From Luscinia megarhynchos (Eukaryota; Chordata; Aves; Passeriformes; Turdidae): a DNA stretch of 64,000 nucleotides. Of this stretch, positions 1 to 12,700 are shown in pieces. Below the pieces are notes generated by a model. That model worked only from the letters and a program-made list of their open reading frames with translations. It did no database searches and was not told the DNA's origin. Numbering within the stretch: position 1 is the first letter of the stretch; each line of letters starts with the position of its first letter. The stretch covers positions 8,346,820-8,410,819 of the forward strand of contig CM067569.1 of assembly GCA_034336665.1 (NCBI GenBank), written 5' to 3'. The position numbers and the translations under genes are program-made.

Positions 1-570
1 CATGAAGTGTTCAGCTCTGAAACAAGAGGTTTATGGAACACTAGTTTTCAGTGCATTCAACTCTATTACAAAAAGAGATGTGAAGGAATCCAAAGGAAAG
101 AGAATGCCAAAAGGCTGAATAAATTTTGGGGATTTTCATTAGACCTTTCTCTGATTCATGTACATAAAATTGTTTTTGTGTGAGTGATGACTAATGCCCA
201 GCTGCATCTTTTCTGTTCCATATGTTTCTGTGAATGAGTAATGACTTATATTATGGCTTGTGTGTATGACAAAAAATAGATGTAAGGATATAATCAGGAC
301 GTGATACGAATATCTAGCTTGCAAGAACATTTGGTATTTATAAAGAATAAAGTGTAAAATTCAGTGTCAAAGTGAATAGTTGTAGAGAAAGACAGTGTAA
401 CTTTTGTTGCAACAATTTCATTTGTGCACCTTGGTGTTTCTAAGAGGCTGCAATTGTATAGAATGCTTTTTTCACTTACTGTGTATATGGAGTTTTGAGG
501 GCCTTCATGGTAATTTCGGATGTCTTTTGTCTTGTGTAACAAAGTGATATATTTTGTTTCCATGCTCCAG

Positions 571-716
571 CTACTGTAGCCCTGAGTACACTTTTCCTGC
601 ACAGCAAGAGGTTATCCAGTTTGCTGTCAACATTGCCTTTGAGACAGTGACTTTAAACCCACGAACTCTAGTTGTCTGTGGCACGTACTCCATTGGAAAA
701 GAAAAAGTTTTCTTAG
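571..716 (+). CDS. DCLRE1A: DCLRE1A coding exon (fourth from last)
   Basis: Follows a gtttccatgctccag acceptor and ends before gtatgt. One leading base plus 48 codons plus one base. Reads YCSPEYTFPAQQEVIQFA onward to GTYSIGKEKVFL, matching the beta-CASP region of SNM1A. The Glu in GKEKVF aligns with motif A. Confidence 0.93.
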
Positions 717-3700
717 GTATGTAAAAGAAGTGTACTGGATCAAATAACTAATTTAATATCTAATTAATGTTAAAAGATGGCTTTCTTGAATATATAAAAG
801 TTGTTTAGTCTGAATGTTAATAAGAAATTAAATGTGTTCAATAACCCTGCTATTTTGTTAGTTTTCTAATCACTAAGCTTTTAACTTTCTGGAAGAAAGT
901 GTTCTACCATGTTTACAACCTTCCTCCCACACTGAATATATATGTGGCCAGTTTGTATACTAACTGTATGAACCTCTTTAATTGTTTGTGGTGAGAAAAT
1001 TGCTAAGGGTGATATAAAAAATAAATAAATGAGGTCTTAATGACATTTTTATTGTTAATAATTTCATGCTGTCAAGAAACAGCAAAGAGATGTCTTAGAC
1101 TTCTCTTGAGTTTTTCCTTCCAGTTTATATGTCTTTTCTGACTAAATGAAGATCTTGTGTGCTATGGTTCACTCAGTTACAGCACCAGGAACCAACATGA
1201 TTGCCCAAAAGCCTGCTTCAGAGCAGGCAGGTGTGCACTACTTGTGCTTTTGTGTATATTTAAAGTCATCAATATAGGATTCACTTTCACTGAAATTTAG
1301 TGTGTCTTAAATGTGGGCTATTTGTCACATATTCCAAAATGTACTTTTCTGTCATCCTTGGAATAAATACCAGTTCACCTCAGTAACATTCTACCAAAGG
1401 AATGTAACTGGAATTTATCAAGGTACTGTTTTTTCTTTTTCCCATTGTCACAAAAATTCTGCTTTTTACAATGTAGGCGACAAAGATTTTTAGCACTCAT
1501 TATAGAAGTTCTTTCCTTAATGCTAGAATACAAAAAACTGTATCCTGTTGAATATGGATTTTTTTCTAATAGTAAAAATTATCTTGTACAATTATCAGGA
1601 CTATCTCCAAAACAAGCCAAAAAGAGAACTCTTACAACTTTCTTTATCTGATTTCTTCCTAATGAATCCTAAAGCAATTGCTGAAGTTCTGGGCTCAAAA
1701 GCAAGTGTGTCCCGTGAGAAGTACAAAACCCTGCAGTGCTTGGAGTCAGCAGCTGTTAATTCCCTCATCAGTGTGGACTGGAAGGGAACTTTGCTTCATG
1801 TTCTTCCCATGATGCAAATAAATTTTAAGGTAAGTTCAGAAAATGGGCTCTGTAGATGAACCTGCTAGTCAAATTCTCTTGGCTCCTCCCAACCAGCAAT
1901 GTGTTTGGTGCTTTTTAACCTCTTGTCAGATCATGTTTATTTAGTGGAGCTTTGACATGTAGCAATACATTGAAAATGTAATGCAATTAAACATTAATAA
2001 CTTCTCCAAACATGATGTGGTGCTTGTACAAGATAAGGTGAGGCTTGTTCAAAGACCTGCTCTTTGCAGGCTTTTTTGAAGTAGATTTATTCAATGACTG
2101 CCTGATCTGTCCTCTTAGCAATTAATATATTGGGACATGAGGTTCCTGTTTTCAGCCTGTCATTTACCTGGTCCAGTGTAGGAAAAGTCTAAAAGGATTT
2201 TCTGTCTGTGAGCCTCTGTTTTGAGGCAGCCTATGGACATGGCCAACTATCTCTAATATTTCTCTAATATTTGTCACAAAAGCAAGTAAACCAGTTAATT
2301 TTTAAACATTATTTCATTTAAGTTGATTTCAAATGCACATTTGGTTGAGATTTGCGGCAGAGTTGAGTTTTTCTGGGAATTTCTTAGTTTGGAAAGGTGA
2401 GTAATTCCTAGGTTATTCTAAATAGACTACAAAATACTGAAGGGCAGTAATGTGAAGCAGCAGGCTCTAGATTAAAGGTAACCTGCAAGAAGAAAAAAAA
2501 ACAACAACCCAGTGGTTGTTTATGCCTTACAGGCTTGGAATAATTTTTCTGTTTTGCTTCAGGCCTGCTGTGCCATCTCAAGCAAATCCTTCAGAGCAAG
2601 ATGGTATTTAGCTGCAAGACTAGTCAAGGTCAGAGTTGACCTAAAAAGGAGTAAAAAAGGCTATATGGTTTGGATGGAGCTGCAGGAGATGGAACTTAGT
2701 ATCTTAATGCTTTAACTCTGTTCCATGATGTTTTCTGTGGTGGAGCAGAAAATGAGTAATGGAAATAATAATGATTTATTTTTAGTGTGTTGTGTTGTCT
2801 AAAACAGTAATTTATTTTAGTTTCTTCTGCAGATTTCTGGGTTGCTAAGTCAGCTGTCCCAGCATGAATGGCTGCTGACACAGCTGGACTTTCAGGGGGT
2901 GATTGGAAACCTCAAGGGCAGCTTTACTTCCCAGAGGAAGGCAGTTGTGTCATGCAGGGCCTCACCTCTGAGATCAGGCTCTAGACAAATCTGCAGTGTG
3001 AGAAAAGCCATGCCTGGACCCTGAAAAGGGTCAGGAAAGATGGAAGGCACAAGGATCTGGTGGGTCAGAGCCCTGGTCTGGCAGCAGGGCCTCTGTGCTG
3101 GGGCTGTGCCCTCAGGTGTGGAGTTGAGTTGGTCTCATTCCATCATCAGTGATGTTGTGTCCATGTAAGCTGGGCACACTGGGGACACTTCAGAGTGCCA
3201 AGCTGCCAGTGAGGCTGCAGCTAGAGCAGTGCCTGGGTGGATGCTACTGTCAGTAAAATGTGGGGAGAATTTTTAATGCTGAAAGATGAGTTCATATTTA
3301 TCTTACTTTTGGACTTGATATATATATATTAAAGAAAATATTAAAAAAACCCTAGAGATATGGTACTTCACTGCAGTATTTGGTTTTACCCCAGTAAAAT
3401 ACATGGATTGCTGTATGTACTGACAAATGGCTGTTCTTGAATAAGCTAGATGAGTTTAAGTGGTATTAGGGCTGGTGGTAAATTAAATATTTAATCATGT
3501 TTGAATGTTTTCCTACCTTATGGAATCTGTTTGTGTACATTGCTGACTTTAGCAGCACTCTGAATATCAGGCTGTCATGGTGATTGAAGGGGGTTGGTGT
3601 TGCAGTGAAATATATTTTCCATTCAAAGGGATGAAGGTTTAGAACAGGGTTGGCTAAAGCAATAAACAAAGAAATTGGAGTGTGTATGTAAAATGAACTT

Positions 3701-6171
3701 GTTATGAGCAAACATTGTAGTCATTTGGTTTGGGGAAAGAGACCATCTTTTCCAAAATATATGCATAGTTCTTTTGCAACAAACAATCTTTGTAACTCAA
3801 AAATTGAGACTTTTGCTTAACTTGACTATGCAGGGGAAAATTTCCAGGGAACTGAGTTCTGTGGGTCTCTGAATCTTTCATGTTAACTCAGCAAGGTCTT
3901 GTACTGGCATTGAAGTGAGACTTTCAGAAGTGCTTGTGATGGAAATACACAGATAATATTTTTTATAAAATTGAAATTGCATCCTTAATGGGAATGTTGC
4001 ACACTTGATTTATAACCAAATTCAAAAGCAGATTAGCATTGTTAATATAATAATTGTATTTGAAGTACTATATTTAGCTTTCATTAGAGCAAGGGGAGCA
4101 ATACATGAATCATTACCTTAATCTATGTTAATCCTCCCAAAGTGAAGTGTGGAGGAGAATTAGACTGCTACAGTCATACCTTTAATCAAGTGAGGACTGA
4201 ACATTCACAGTGTATTTAAAGTCACAGCAGTGAGCCATAATTCCTGTTGCTGAATGAAATATCTGCTGTGGTAGGGTTTTTAAAAATTGTTTAATGTGTC
4301 TGATTTGATGGGTTCTGCATGTTGCTACTGGACATTGCACTGAGGGTGTTAAATGTGGCAGCTTTCTGCTGCCCTGTTTTATAGTTGTCAAGTGTCTGAC
4401 AGCTTGGGTAATTTTCTATCCCAGCCCATCTATCCCCTCTACCCTCATTTTGAATCAGCCTTTATCTCGTGCTACTCTCTCTCCTGCTAATATAAAGTTT
4501 ATGATTTTGAGCTCTGTAACCTTGTAGGGCTTTCAAATTAGTAATTTGCCTGTAAGATTTTATACAGGACACATGAAATTGATTTTCTATTTTTAACTTG
4601 AAGCAATACTGATTTTGCTTTTCCAAGTGTTTTACATACTTGGAAACTTTTTCAAGGTAATTTTCTTTTTAGAGTGAGAAGATGAGGTGATTTCCTTCCT
4701 GCCTTGGAGAGGTGATAAAACATGGTTTAGTGCTCAGTGCAATACTCAGCTTGTGCATGGGCTTACTGTGAGGTTTTTTTGGGGTAGGTTAATTAACTCT
4801 GATTGCTTCTGGGCATAAGCAGGTGTCAGGACCTCTGTGGCATTAACTGGATCATTTTGTACTGAAGCAGCATTTCACCATCTTCTATCTCCACTCAGCT
4901 GCTGACCACTAGTTTAGAGGAGGAAATGAATGATTTGTGGAGCAAGATTTAAGAAGGTGTGATTATTCCTTTTATGTGTTCTAATCTGTAATGCATAGCT
5001 GTTCATATGTGCCCAATTCAAATGAAGAAATTTAGATCCTAAAGGGCGAGTTGTTTTGCAAATGTCAATATTCATCATTAAAAATATCAAGGTAGATGGT
5101 CCTTAAAATTAAAAATCACCAGCACATGAAAATAAAATGTACTCTGAAACCTCTCCATCATGAAATGGCCAACCTTTAGTCTAATCAGCTATTTAATGGG
5201 ATTAATTATATGCTTTTTTTTCCACAGCGTTTGCAAGATCACTTGAATAAGTTTTCTGAGAATTTTGATCAAATTCTGGCTTTCAAACCTACGGGTTGGA
5301 CCTACTCTGATTCATGCCTTTCTCTGGAGGATATCAAGCCTCAGACAAGAGGAAAAATCACTATATATGGTATAAGAGTTTCAGAGATTCAGTGCATTTA
5401 GCTTTGTGTGGATGCTTTTCCTATTTTTATTCTGGAAACTCCTACTGATTTTTGGAACTGCTGTTTTTTCTGGTAACTCATTGAGAAACTGAACAGATGT
5501 CTTCAGGAGAGATCTGTGAAATGAGTAATTGAGAACACCATAAATGCAGATTTCTACATACATTTTGCACGTCCTTTTCATGCAAATAAAGACTGTAAAG
5601 ACTTCCATCTGATACAGGTAGAGACTTCAGGGATGGAGTCTTGGCCTAACTGATGCTGGTGGCAGTGTAGCTCCAGATCCAAGATTTCATTCTGTATCTT
5701 ACTTGTTTCTGAGAGAGTGTCTTTCTCTCAGTTCTTACTGATGGGTGGAGCTAAATCCCTTACCATTCCTTTAACCAGGTCACTGATGTTGCTTATCTTG
5801 TACTGATGAATAATTTGGTGACTTAATGCAAGGTAGTTTTCCTAGAAGGGAAAATTGGAGGGGGGGAGAAGATTTTTTTACCTTAGCTGTATATTTAGAA
5901 CCTAAATAGGAATTTAAAAATCCCTTTTATCTAAGTGTTTCTTAACTGGAAGGTTTGGAGGAAGCTAAGTAGACTGACAGATGTCTGATTTGTTTTCATT
6001 ACAGGAATTCCTTACAGTGAACACAGCAGTTACCTGGAAATGAAGCGTTTTGTTCAGTGGTTGAAGCCACAGAAAATCATCCCCACTGTAAATGTTGGTG
6101 ACTGGAGAGACAGGAGCTTGATGGAAATGCATTTTAGAGACTGGATGACTGAGAGCAATAGGCATAAATAA
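571..6171 (+). CDS. DCLRE1A: DCLRE1A (SNM1A) 3' part: last four coding exons
   Basis: C-terminal about 202 residues of the DNA crosslink repair 1A nuclease, a 5'-3' exonuclease of the metallo-beta-lactamase/beta-CASP family acting in the nucleus on interstrand crosslinks. Coding exons are 571-716, 1675-1829, 5228-5369 and 6005-6171 (stop TAA 6169-6171); all junctions are GT-AG and phases join without a break. Seen: the stretch TYSIGKEKVF, whose Glu fits beta-CASP motif A; YSEHSSYLEMKRFVQWLKPQ with the motif B His; and IIPTVNVG, where motif C is Val, as in DNA-processing rather than RNA-processing members (family knowledge). The metal-binding motifs of the lactamase core lie upstream of the window, so the gene is cut at its 5' side. 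The gene is convergent with PLEKHS1, as in human. Very close to the human C terminus as I remember it, except for a divergent tail ending SNRHK. Confidence 0.95.
1675..1829 (+). CDS. DCLRE1A: DCLRE1A coding exon (third from last)
   Basis: Starts after aatcctaaag and ends before gtaagt. The first two bases complete an Ala codon with the previous exon. Reads IAEVLGSKASVSREKYKTLQ and ends LPMMQINFK, the well-conserved middle of the beta-CASP domain. Confidence 0.94.
5228..5369 (+). CDS. DCLRE1A: DCLRE1A coding exon (second from last)
   Basis: Acceptor tttttttccacag, donor gtataa. 47 codons plus one base, starting in phase 0. Contains FDQILAFKPTGWTYSDS, the DRMBL (DNA-repair metallo-beta-lactamase) signature, and ends KITIYG with a split Gly codon. 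Confidence 0.94.
6005..6171 (+). CDS. DCLRE1A: DCLRE1A terminal coding exon
   Basis: Acceptor ttttcattacag. Two bases complete Gly, then IPYSEHSSYLEMKRFVQWLK and IIPTVNVGDWRDRS, with stop TAA at 6169-6171. Holds beta-CASP motif B (His in SEHSS) and motif C (Val in PTVN). Confidence 0.95.
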
Positions 6172-6523
6172 ATATAAGGAAGAATGTATATTTCAAAGGA
6201 AGTAGGCTGGGTTGGGAATTGAGTTCCTGTGAGTTTTTATTTATCTCCCTTTTCCACAAAGCTTTCTTTAGGGAGGACTAAACTGCCATTCTTTGAAGAA
6301 TGATAGATAAATCTGGGGAAAGAAAAATAAGGCACCTTGCTTTCTTGTATATCTACTACCTTTTTTCCCCCCATAACTTATCATTTTTGCAAGTTCATAT
6401 TTTAAGGTTTTGTATTACTCCTTTTCCCCTGTTCTTAATTTTCCTCAGGTTGTGGAGATGCTCAGATGTGCAATGCTGGGGATTAAGCAGTCTCCAGAGT
6501 AATTTCTGAAAACAAGTTATTGT

Positions 6524-6529
6524 AATAAA
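6524..6529 (+). terminator. Possible polyadenylation signal of DCLRE1A (proximal)
   Basis: AATAAA about 350 bp after the stop codon. Another AATAAA overlaps the stop itself and is unlikely to be used. Confidence 0.45.
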
Positions 6530-6761
6530 TGAGACAATACTAAGCTTATGTCACATGCTGTCAATTCAGGCTTCAGAGAAGCTCATTTCATGAGGCAGAA
6601 CTGACTATTGTGATTTTAAATCTTGCTAAAAAACCCCTTATGTTGTGAGAGAGTATTGACTTGGGATCCTGCAGCATATGTACTTTAGACAATTGTTTAC
6701 AAAAGACATTTCTACATTCTGCTCAAGATTTTCTGCTTTGTTTTTTAGTGATCTTTTTTAA

Positions 6762-6767
6762 AATAAA
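6762..6767 (+). terminator. Possible polyadenylation signal of DCLRE1A (distal)
   Basis: AATAAA followed by a T-rich stretch (tatatcttatgtctatatgt), a better downstream context than the proximal hexamer. Confidence 0.5.
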
Positions 6768-9700
6768 GAATATATCTTATGTCTATATGTTCTTTCTGAG
6801 CAAAGTGCATGTCCTTTCAGTGCCAGAGTTGCTATCCTGAACAACCTGCCTGCAATATCTTTGAATGTGCTGTGTATGTTGCTGCTCTAAAGTTTCTAGT
6901 GTCTTCAGTGCCAGTTCTCCTCATGTGTTCAAAGCACAGATGTGGTTCCTCACCATGTAATCTCCTTTGGGGTTTGCAGGGTTGTTTATATACAGGTTTG
7001 TCACACCTGAATTCTGGGGAAAACAAGGCAAATACTAATACTGGCAGCAGAAAGATAAATTTCACTTAGCATTTTTTGCTAATTCCTACCAGATTATCCA
7101 GTGCAGCTTTTTCTGTATCTGCATGGTGTTTCTGTAGTGAAGTATGTGTGTGCATGCAGGCACACTAGTAAAATTCTAATCACTTAAATAAAAACTTTTC
7201 CTGACTTCCAGGATGGAATCACATATAAAGAATCATTCCCCAGCCTCTCAGTGTAGCTTGTCTGGAATCTTCAGTGCTATTTTGTTATAAAAACATTTTT
7301 TTAATTAGCAATGTAAGTATAAACAGATCCTTATCTCTGAGTGATGATCCCTGTACTGTGAAGTCACTTGTTTTATTTCTGTCTTGTGAGAGAAATAACT
7401 GAGAAACTGATGGCAAAAAGATTCTTTGTGCTAAAAGAATTGTGAACGAGTATTTCTGACATATTGCATTGCTAAATGCTTCAGTTTAAATTAAGCAGTT
7501 AAAAGAATCTGAAGTTCTTGTTTTACATCATGCATAGTGCTAGCTGGCTGTCACTAGAACTGTCTTGGACTGGAATGCTCATTCCTAGGGATTCCACTCC
7601 CTTCTGGAGGTGTATGAAGAAGTGTCTTTTATGGCTTTTGCAAATACTAAACCTCAATTAATGCCCTGTACAAATCAGAGCAAATTTGGGGGTTTTATTT
7701 AGCAGGCACTTGTTTTTACCAGTTGAATTGTTAAGGAATTATGCATTAGTGCCATGCAATTTTTGGCCTCTGTGGTCTTTTTTTTCTGACTAATTTTTGT
7801 ACAGAGTATGAGAGGCTTAAATAAGAGCCCAAGAGTCAAATTTTAGTCACAACTCAGACATCATCTTGCTTCCATAGTTTCATTTTCAAGACTAACTGTT
7901 CCTAGAGAGAATGAGTATGTGGGGGGAAGGGGGGTTCCCACTGGGCTGATGCTGCTCCTGGTTTTGCAGTTCCCTCAGTTTGTGCCAGTGGTAGCTCAGA
8001 ACCCAAACAACTCAACTTTCAGTGCAGCCTGATGACTGTGAGGCACTTGTTACCTCTCCTGTTTCCTCCTGTTACCCAGAATGAAGGGTTGGGTCTTTTT
8101 TCTTTTGAAAGCAAACTGATTTCTGAAACTAACCCCAGAAATGGTGTCTCTTGGAAGACACTGACATTGGCATCTGCTGGACTGACCCAGTTAATCCTGC
8201 CCTGATGTGGAGCAGATGGTCATGGGCTTGTTTCAGTCAGCAAAGCAGAAGGGCTTTAGTGCTGGAGCCTTTCCTGCTCTGCTGTAGGTATTCCTGCACT
8301 GGCCCACTGGGTGCTTTCATTCCTCCCTCTTTCTAGATTTTTGTATGTGCACTTCCACCAGCTGGTTTTTGTGTAGATGAATTCCACAGCATTTCATCCA
8401 CTTTCATGGCTGGAGATCTCCATCTTACCCACTTATTTGGTCTCTTTTTTTATGGAAAAAAGTATTTTCAGAATCTAAACTCAGGACTGAATTATTTTTG
8501 TTCACTTTATTATGAAGAACATGATTAATAACAGGATTAGATTGTGTGGGAGTACATACAAGCAGATGTGGAAAACTAAATATAACTAACAAGAATTTTG
8601 TGGGAAGATGTGTGGCAAGACTTTTTCCCTTGTCTTGGTGGTTCCAAGGGCCATCTCTCTGATCTCAGCAGTTTTGGGGAGTACAGATAGACTAAATTTT
8701 GGTGTTATTGTACAGATGTCCTTAATGAGGACTTTGAGTCTGGCTCTACTTTTGCTAATGAAGAACTGAGTTTGTCTTCAGGCAGTGCTGGCATTAGAGA
8801 TGGGTGAATGGAAAGCTTTCATGATTGTGGTTGAGACTGGGGGCTCTGGCTACAGCAAAGATGCCACCTTTTCTCAGGCACTGTATGGGACTTAGGTCTC
8901 TGTGGTGCTGTAGAAACACTAGAGCAGGATCCCCTGGACAGTGGGGTGGAGGACTCAGCCTGTACTGACACAAATACTAGCAGATTTCACAAGAGCAAGA
9001 GGGGCCTGGGAGCATCCCAGAGGCTCTTCCTGTTTGTCTGGTGCTGACAGGCTCGGGGCAGGAGGCAAAGCAAATGAAAGGGGCAGCTGTAACACTGGCT
9101 TTCAAAGCCAGCCCCTCTAAAGAATCACTTTGTATTTCCCATCAGGACTCCTGCTCTGATTACATATCACCCCAATAGGCAGATAAATGAGCTAAAAGCA
9201 ACTCTGTTGGAAAAGGGTGGCAGGAGGAGAGAGGGGAGATGAGGAGAGCAGCTCCTGGCTGTGCTGGCTCAGGCACTGGGTTTCAGGCTGGCTGGGATAA
9301 ATAAAAGCACCCAGGGCCTGTGGCCACCACTGGGGAGGCTGCTGGGAGGCTCGTGTGAAGCACTGCAGAGTGAAAGCATATGGGCAGCTAAGGGGAACTT
9401 CAGGGTGCCAGTGTCTCTTTAAACCTTGATGTGAAATAACAATTGACAGGAACTTTGAGTGGAGAAAGGAACTTAGATGCCACTGGCATGGTTAAAGGAT
9501 TTCCCTTACTTGATCAAACCTGTCTGCTCATTTGAGCTTTGTAAAGGTTGTTAGGATAAATTGCCATTTAAGTTTGTTTTTCCTTTTTAGGGAAGTCTGA
9601 CTTCAGATACATCCTTCTTGCAATTAGGGATTGATTTTGACTGAACATGAATTTTGAATTTGAACACTACTTTGGGGAGATTGTGGGAGACTTATTTCCA

Positions 9701-12700
9701 TGTCAGGGTAAAGATGCAGTTATTACTTTGTGTTTTCTGTGGCTAAATAATTTTTGTTGAGTTTTCTTTAGTAAGGAAAAAAAAGCAGCAGGTAAGTTTT
9801 GAGAACAAGAGAATGCAGCCCAAACATTTCCATACTCCCTTAGCTGCAGAAAACCAGCTGCTTCTCATTTCAGAATCAAATAAATAAGACCATTACTTTT
9901 AAGGGTGGGTCACAGGCTGCTTTATGTGTTAAGGATTTATAGTGAAATGGTGCAATTTGAAATTTTATTCATTAGCCACCGTTCCAAGTGTGTTTGCAAA
10001 ACATTCAATATTAATGTTTGTAAACCACACAGTGGGAATTATGACTGGGATGAATGAAATTCACAGAAAATACTGAAAGCTTGTCAGTGCCAATAATTAA
10101 AAATTAAAGATCTTGTACTTAAGTTTCACATCTTGGTACAGATTATAAATGTGCATTTGGAGTGTTGAATTTAATATCCTCCACAGCAGTGCAGTAAAAG
10201 GCTAGAAGGAGATTTCAGCCTCTAACAGAAGTGAAGGGATAAGACAGTCTCATTGCAGAGAAGGAATGCAGCACAGGAGAGTTTGCTGCCTTCCCACTGA
10301 ATCTACCCAGCTCTATCTGCTGTCTGCTGGCAGGAGGATTGGTGGAGGAGCTGCAGAGCCCTGCACTGCCTGGAGGCCTCTTGTCTTTCTCCTTTCTGCT
10401 CTGGACCTTTACCCGCTGTTGTACAATGGCACCTTGTTATCAAATCTCCAGCAAATACTTTGGCAGGGAAGAGGGTTTTCCACTCTGTCACATCTGCTCT
10501 GGTATCTCAGAGCAGATAGGCACTTGCTTCTGCCAGTTTCCAATAAGTTCTTATATAAACCAAACAATTTTAAAAACCTCTAAGATTTCCCATTTGGCAT
10601 TTCTGTTAAAGTTTGTTCACCTTTCCTTCTGTACATTGTCTTGCTTGTTAGGGGTGGAAGAGGAAGAAAGTTCATCACCTCAGGGAAAAACATACAAGCA
10701 CTGCACAGAGGAAAAGGTGACACGAGGACACAAATGCCAGCAACGGTGACTTAGGGGCAGAGTTCAGCAAGAGCAGGGCTGGCTGTGGGGTTCTGCATGT
10801 GCTGCCTCCTGCTGCCTGCCTCCCCTCCTGCTTGTCCACCACGACCCTCCTCCCTGCAGAAGCCATGATTTCAGTGAACTCTGTTGTGAGAAGAAAAGTT
10901 GTTTTTTTTTCTGATCTCTCCAGTCATTTGTCAGCTCCTAGCAGAGACCTCCCCAAACACAGCACTGCCAGCAGCAGGATCTGACCCACTTTTCAGCTCC
11001 TGTTTCAGAGAAGAGATGGATTGGAGCATTTATCTCAGCAGGGCTTCTGCAAGCAGAAAGGCAGGCTGGATTTCTCTTGTTACTGAGGCCTTATTATTTA
11101 CTTGGCTCTCTGCCCTGCTCTTGGTCACATCTATTGTCTGAACAAGGGAGGTAAAGCTGAAATTCTGTTCTTTGTGCTGCTGCCCAGCGACCATCTGAGG
11201 AACTGAGCTCTGCAGCACAGCAGGAGCCTGGTTTTGCACTGACACCTTGCTGGTCACAGCCCAGCTGGTTCCTTGGAGCTCATCTGTGGGGCCAAGAGCC
11301 AGGCAGGGGCAGTTGGCATCCCACAGAATCACTGGGGCAGGGACTGACAGCCCTGGGGCAGTGGGACATGGCAGGGCTCTTATGGACATGACAATCATTT
11401 CCACTAGTGTGAGAATGTTCCTGATTTTCTGCCCTATAAACCCAAAGCATTCTGTATTTGACAAAGGAGTGGCAGGGAGAGGGATGAATGCAGCAGTGCA
11501 GTCAGTGACAGCTCATTAGGAAATTTTTAATTTCCCAACTCCTTAGCAGATTAGTGGGGTGGGGGGCAGCAGGGATGCCCCCTGGGCTCATTTGGCAAAG
11601 GGTGACTCAGAAGAGAGGAAAAGTCAGGCTGAGGACAGCAGGGAGTGACTCTGGAGCTGCTGAGAGCAGGAGCTGGGGGGTCACATCTGCCCACACCTGC
11701 ACCACCAGCAGACCCCCTCCACTCCAGCTGGAGTTATCAGGGGAATGTTGGCACCCTGAACATTTCTAAACCTCCTTGCTGTGCACCACTCCCTGATGGT
11801 GCTGTGGCTCCCACCAGGGCAGGAACCTGCCATGAGCTCCCCCTGCTCCAGAAAGGTTCAGTTCAAGATGTGGAGCAGCTCTTGGGTCTGTGAGCTCAGC
11901 AAGGGCTCTGAGTGGGGCACTGCAGGAAATTCAATGGCCCTGATTCACTGGCTTTCACACCAAACACTGCCACAGGGACAGCTGACACCAGCACATGGTG
12001 CCACAGCCCCCTGACAGGTGTGGGTCACTGGTGTGGGACCCTGTGGGGCTGAGAGCAGTGACCACCCCTCCTGCAGGCACTGGCACCCTCCTCTCTCCTG
12101 CCTGCAGGGCCAGAACACCCCTGCACTATTCCCAGCCCTGTGACCATCAGCATTCTGTCACTGGCAGAACTTAAAAGACAAATGGGTTGAAAGATCCCAG
12201 GGTGACCAGACCAGAGTGCAGGGGATGTTTCATCCAGGTGCCAGAGAGACTGGACACACACTTACTCTGGGTTATTCCAATGTTTTAGCTGACCTTGAGG
12301 GCAGGTGCTACTTACTGCCACTTGCCTCATGCTAGGAAATAACCTGAAGCAGACTTTAAGTTTTTTGTAAACACCAAATATAACAAAAATGTACTTACAG
12401 CAGAGAACTCCTGTTTTACCGACTTTGACGTATTTTTTTTCCTATCCACAGTCCCTCTTGCTGTTTATAGCTCTTCCTCATGACTGAGCTTTCCTTCCTC
12501 TTTGTTTCCCCCCCCAGCTACTTTTTCACTACTGGGGATTTCTCAGAAATGTTACACTGCCAGAACTCACTTTTATTCTTAGAAACTGGAGCACAAGGGC
12601 AATTGCTTGGAAGCAAAATGACATCTGTGAGGAATGACTGTGGGCATTAAATAAAATAGAAGAGGGGCAAATTGGAGGAGAGAAGGCCAGGAGTCCTGTA

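Larger units (their letters stand above)
6172..6785 (+). other. DCLRE1A: DCLRE1A 3' untranslated region
   Basis: Non-coding, T-rich sequence directly after the DCLRE1A stop. Two downstream AATAAA hexamers could end the transcript, so the 3' boundary is an estimate. Confidence 0.6.

Noticed and set aside
1..570. Search for a further upstream DCLRE1A exon
   Set aside because: No open stretch with the expected LDTT motif or splice sites; appears intronic.
10266..10749. Two overlapping + strand frames of 105 and 136 codons
   Set aside because: Intergenic, no family motif, no splice-site or codon-usage support.
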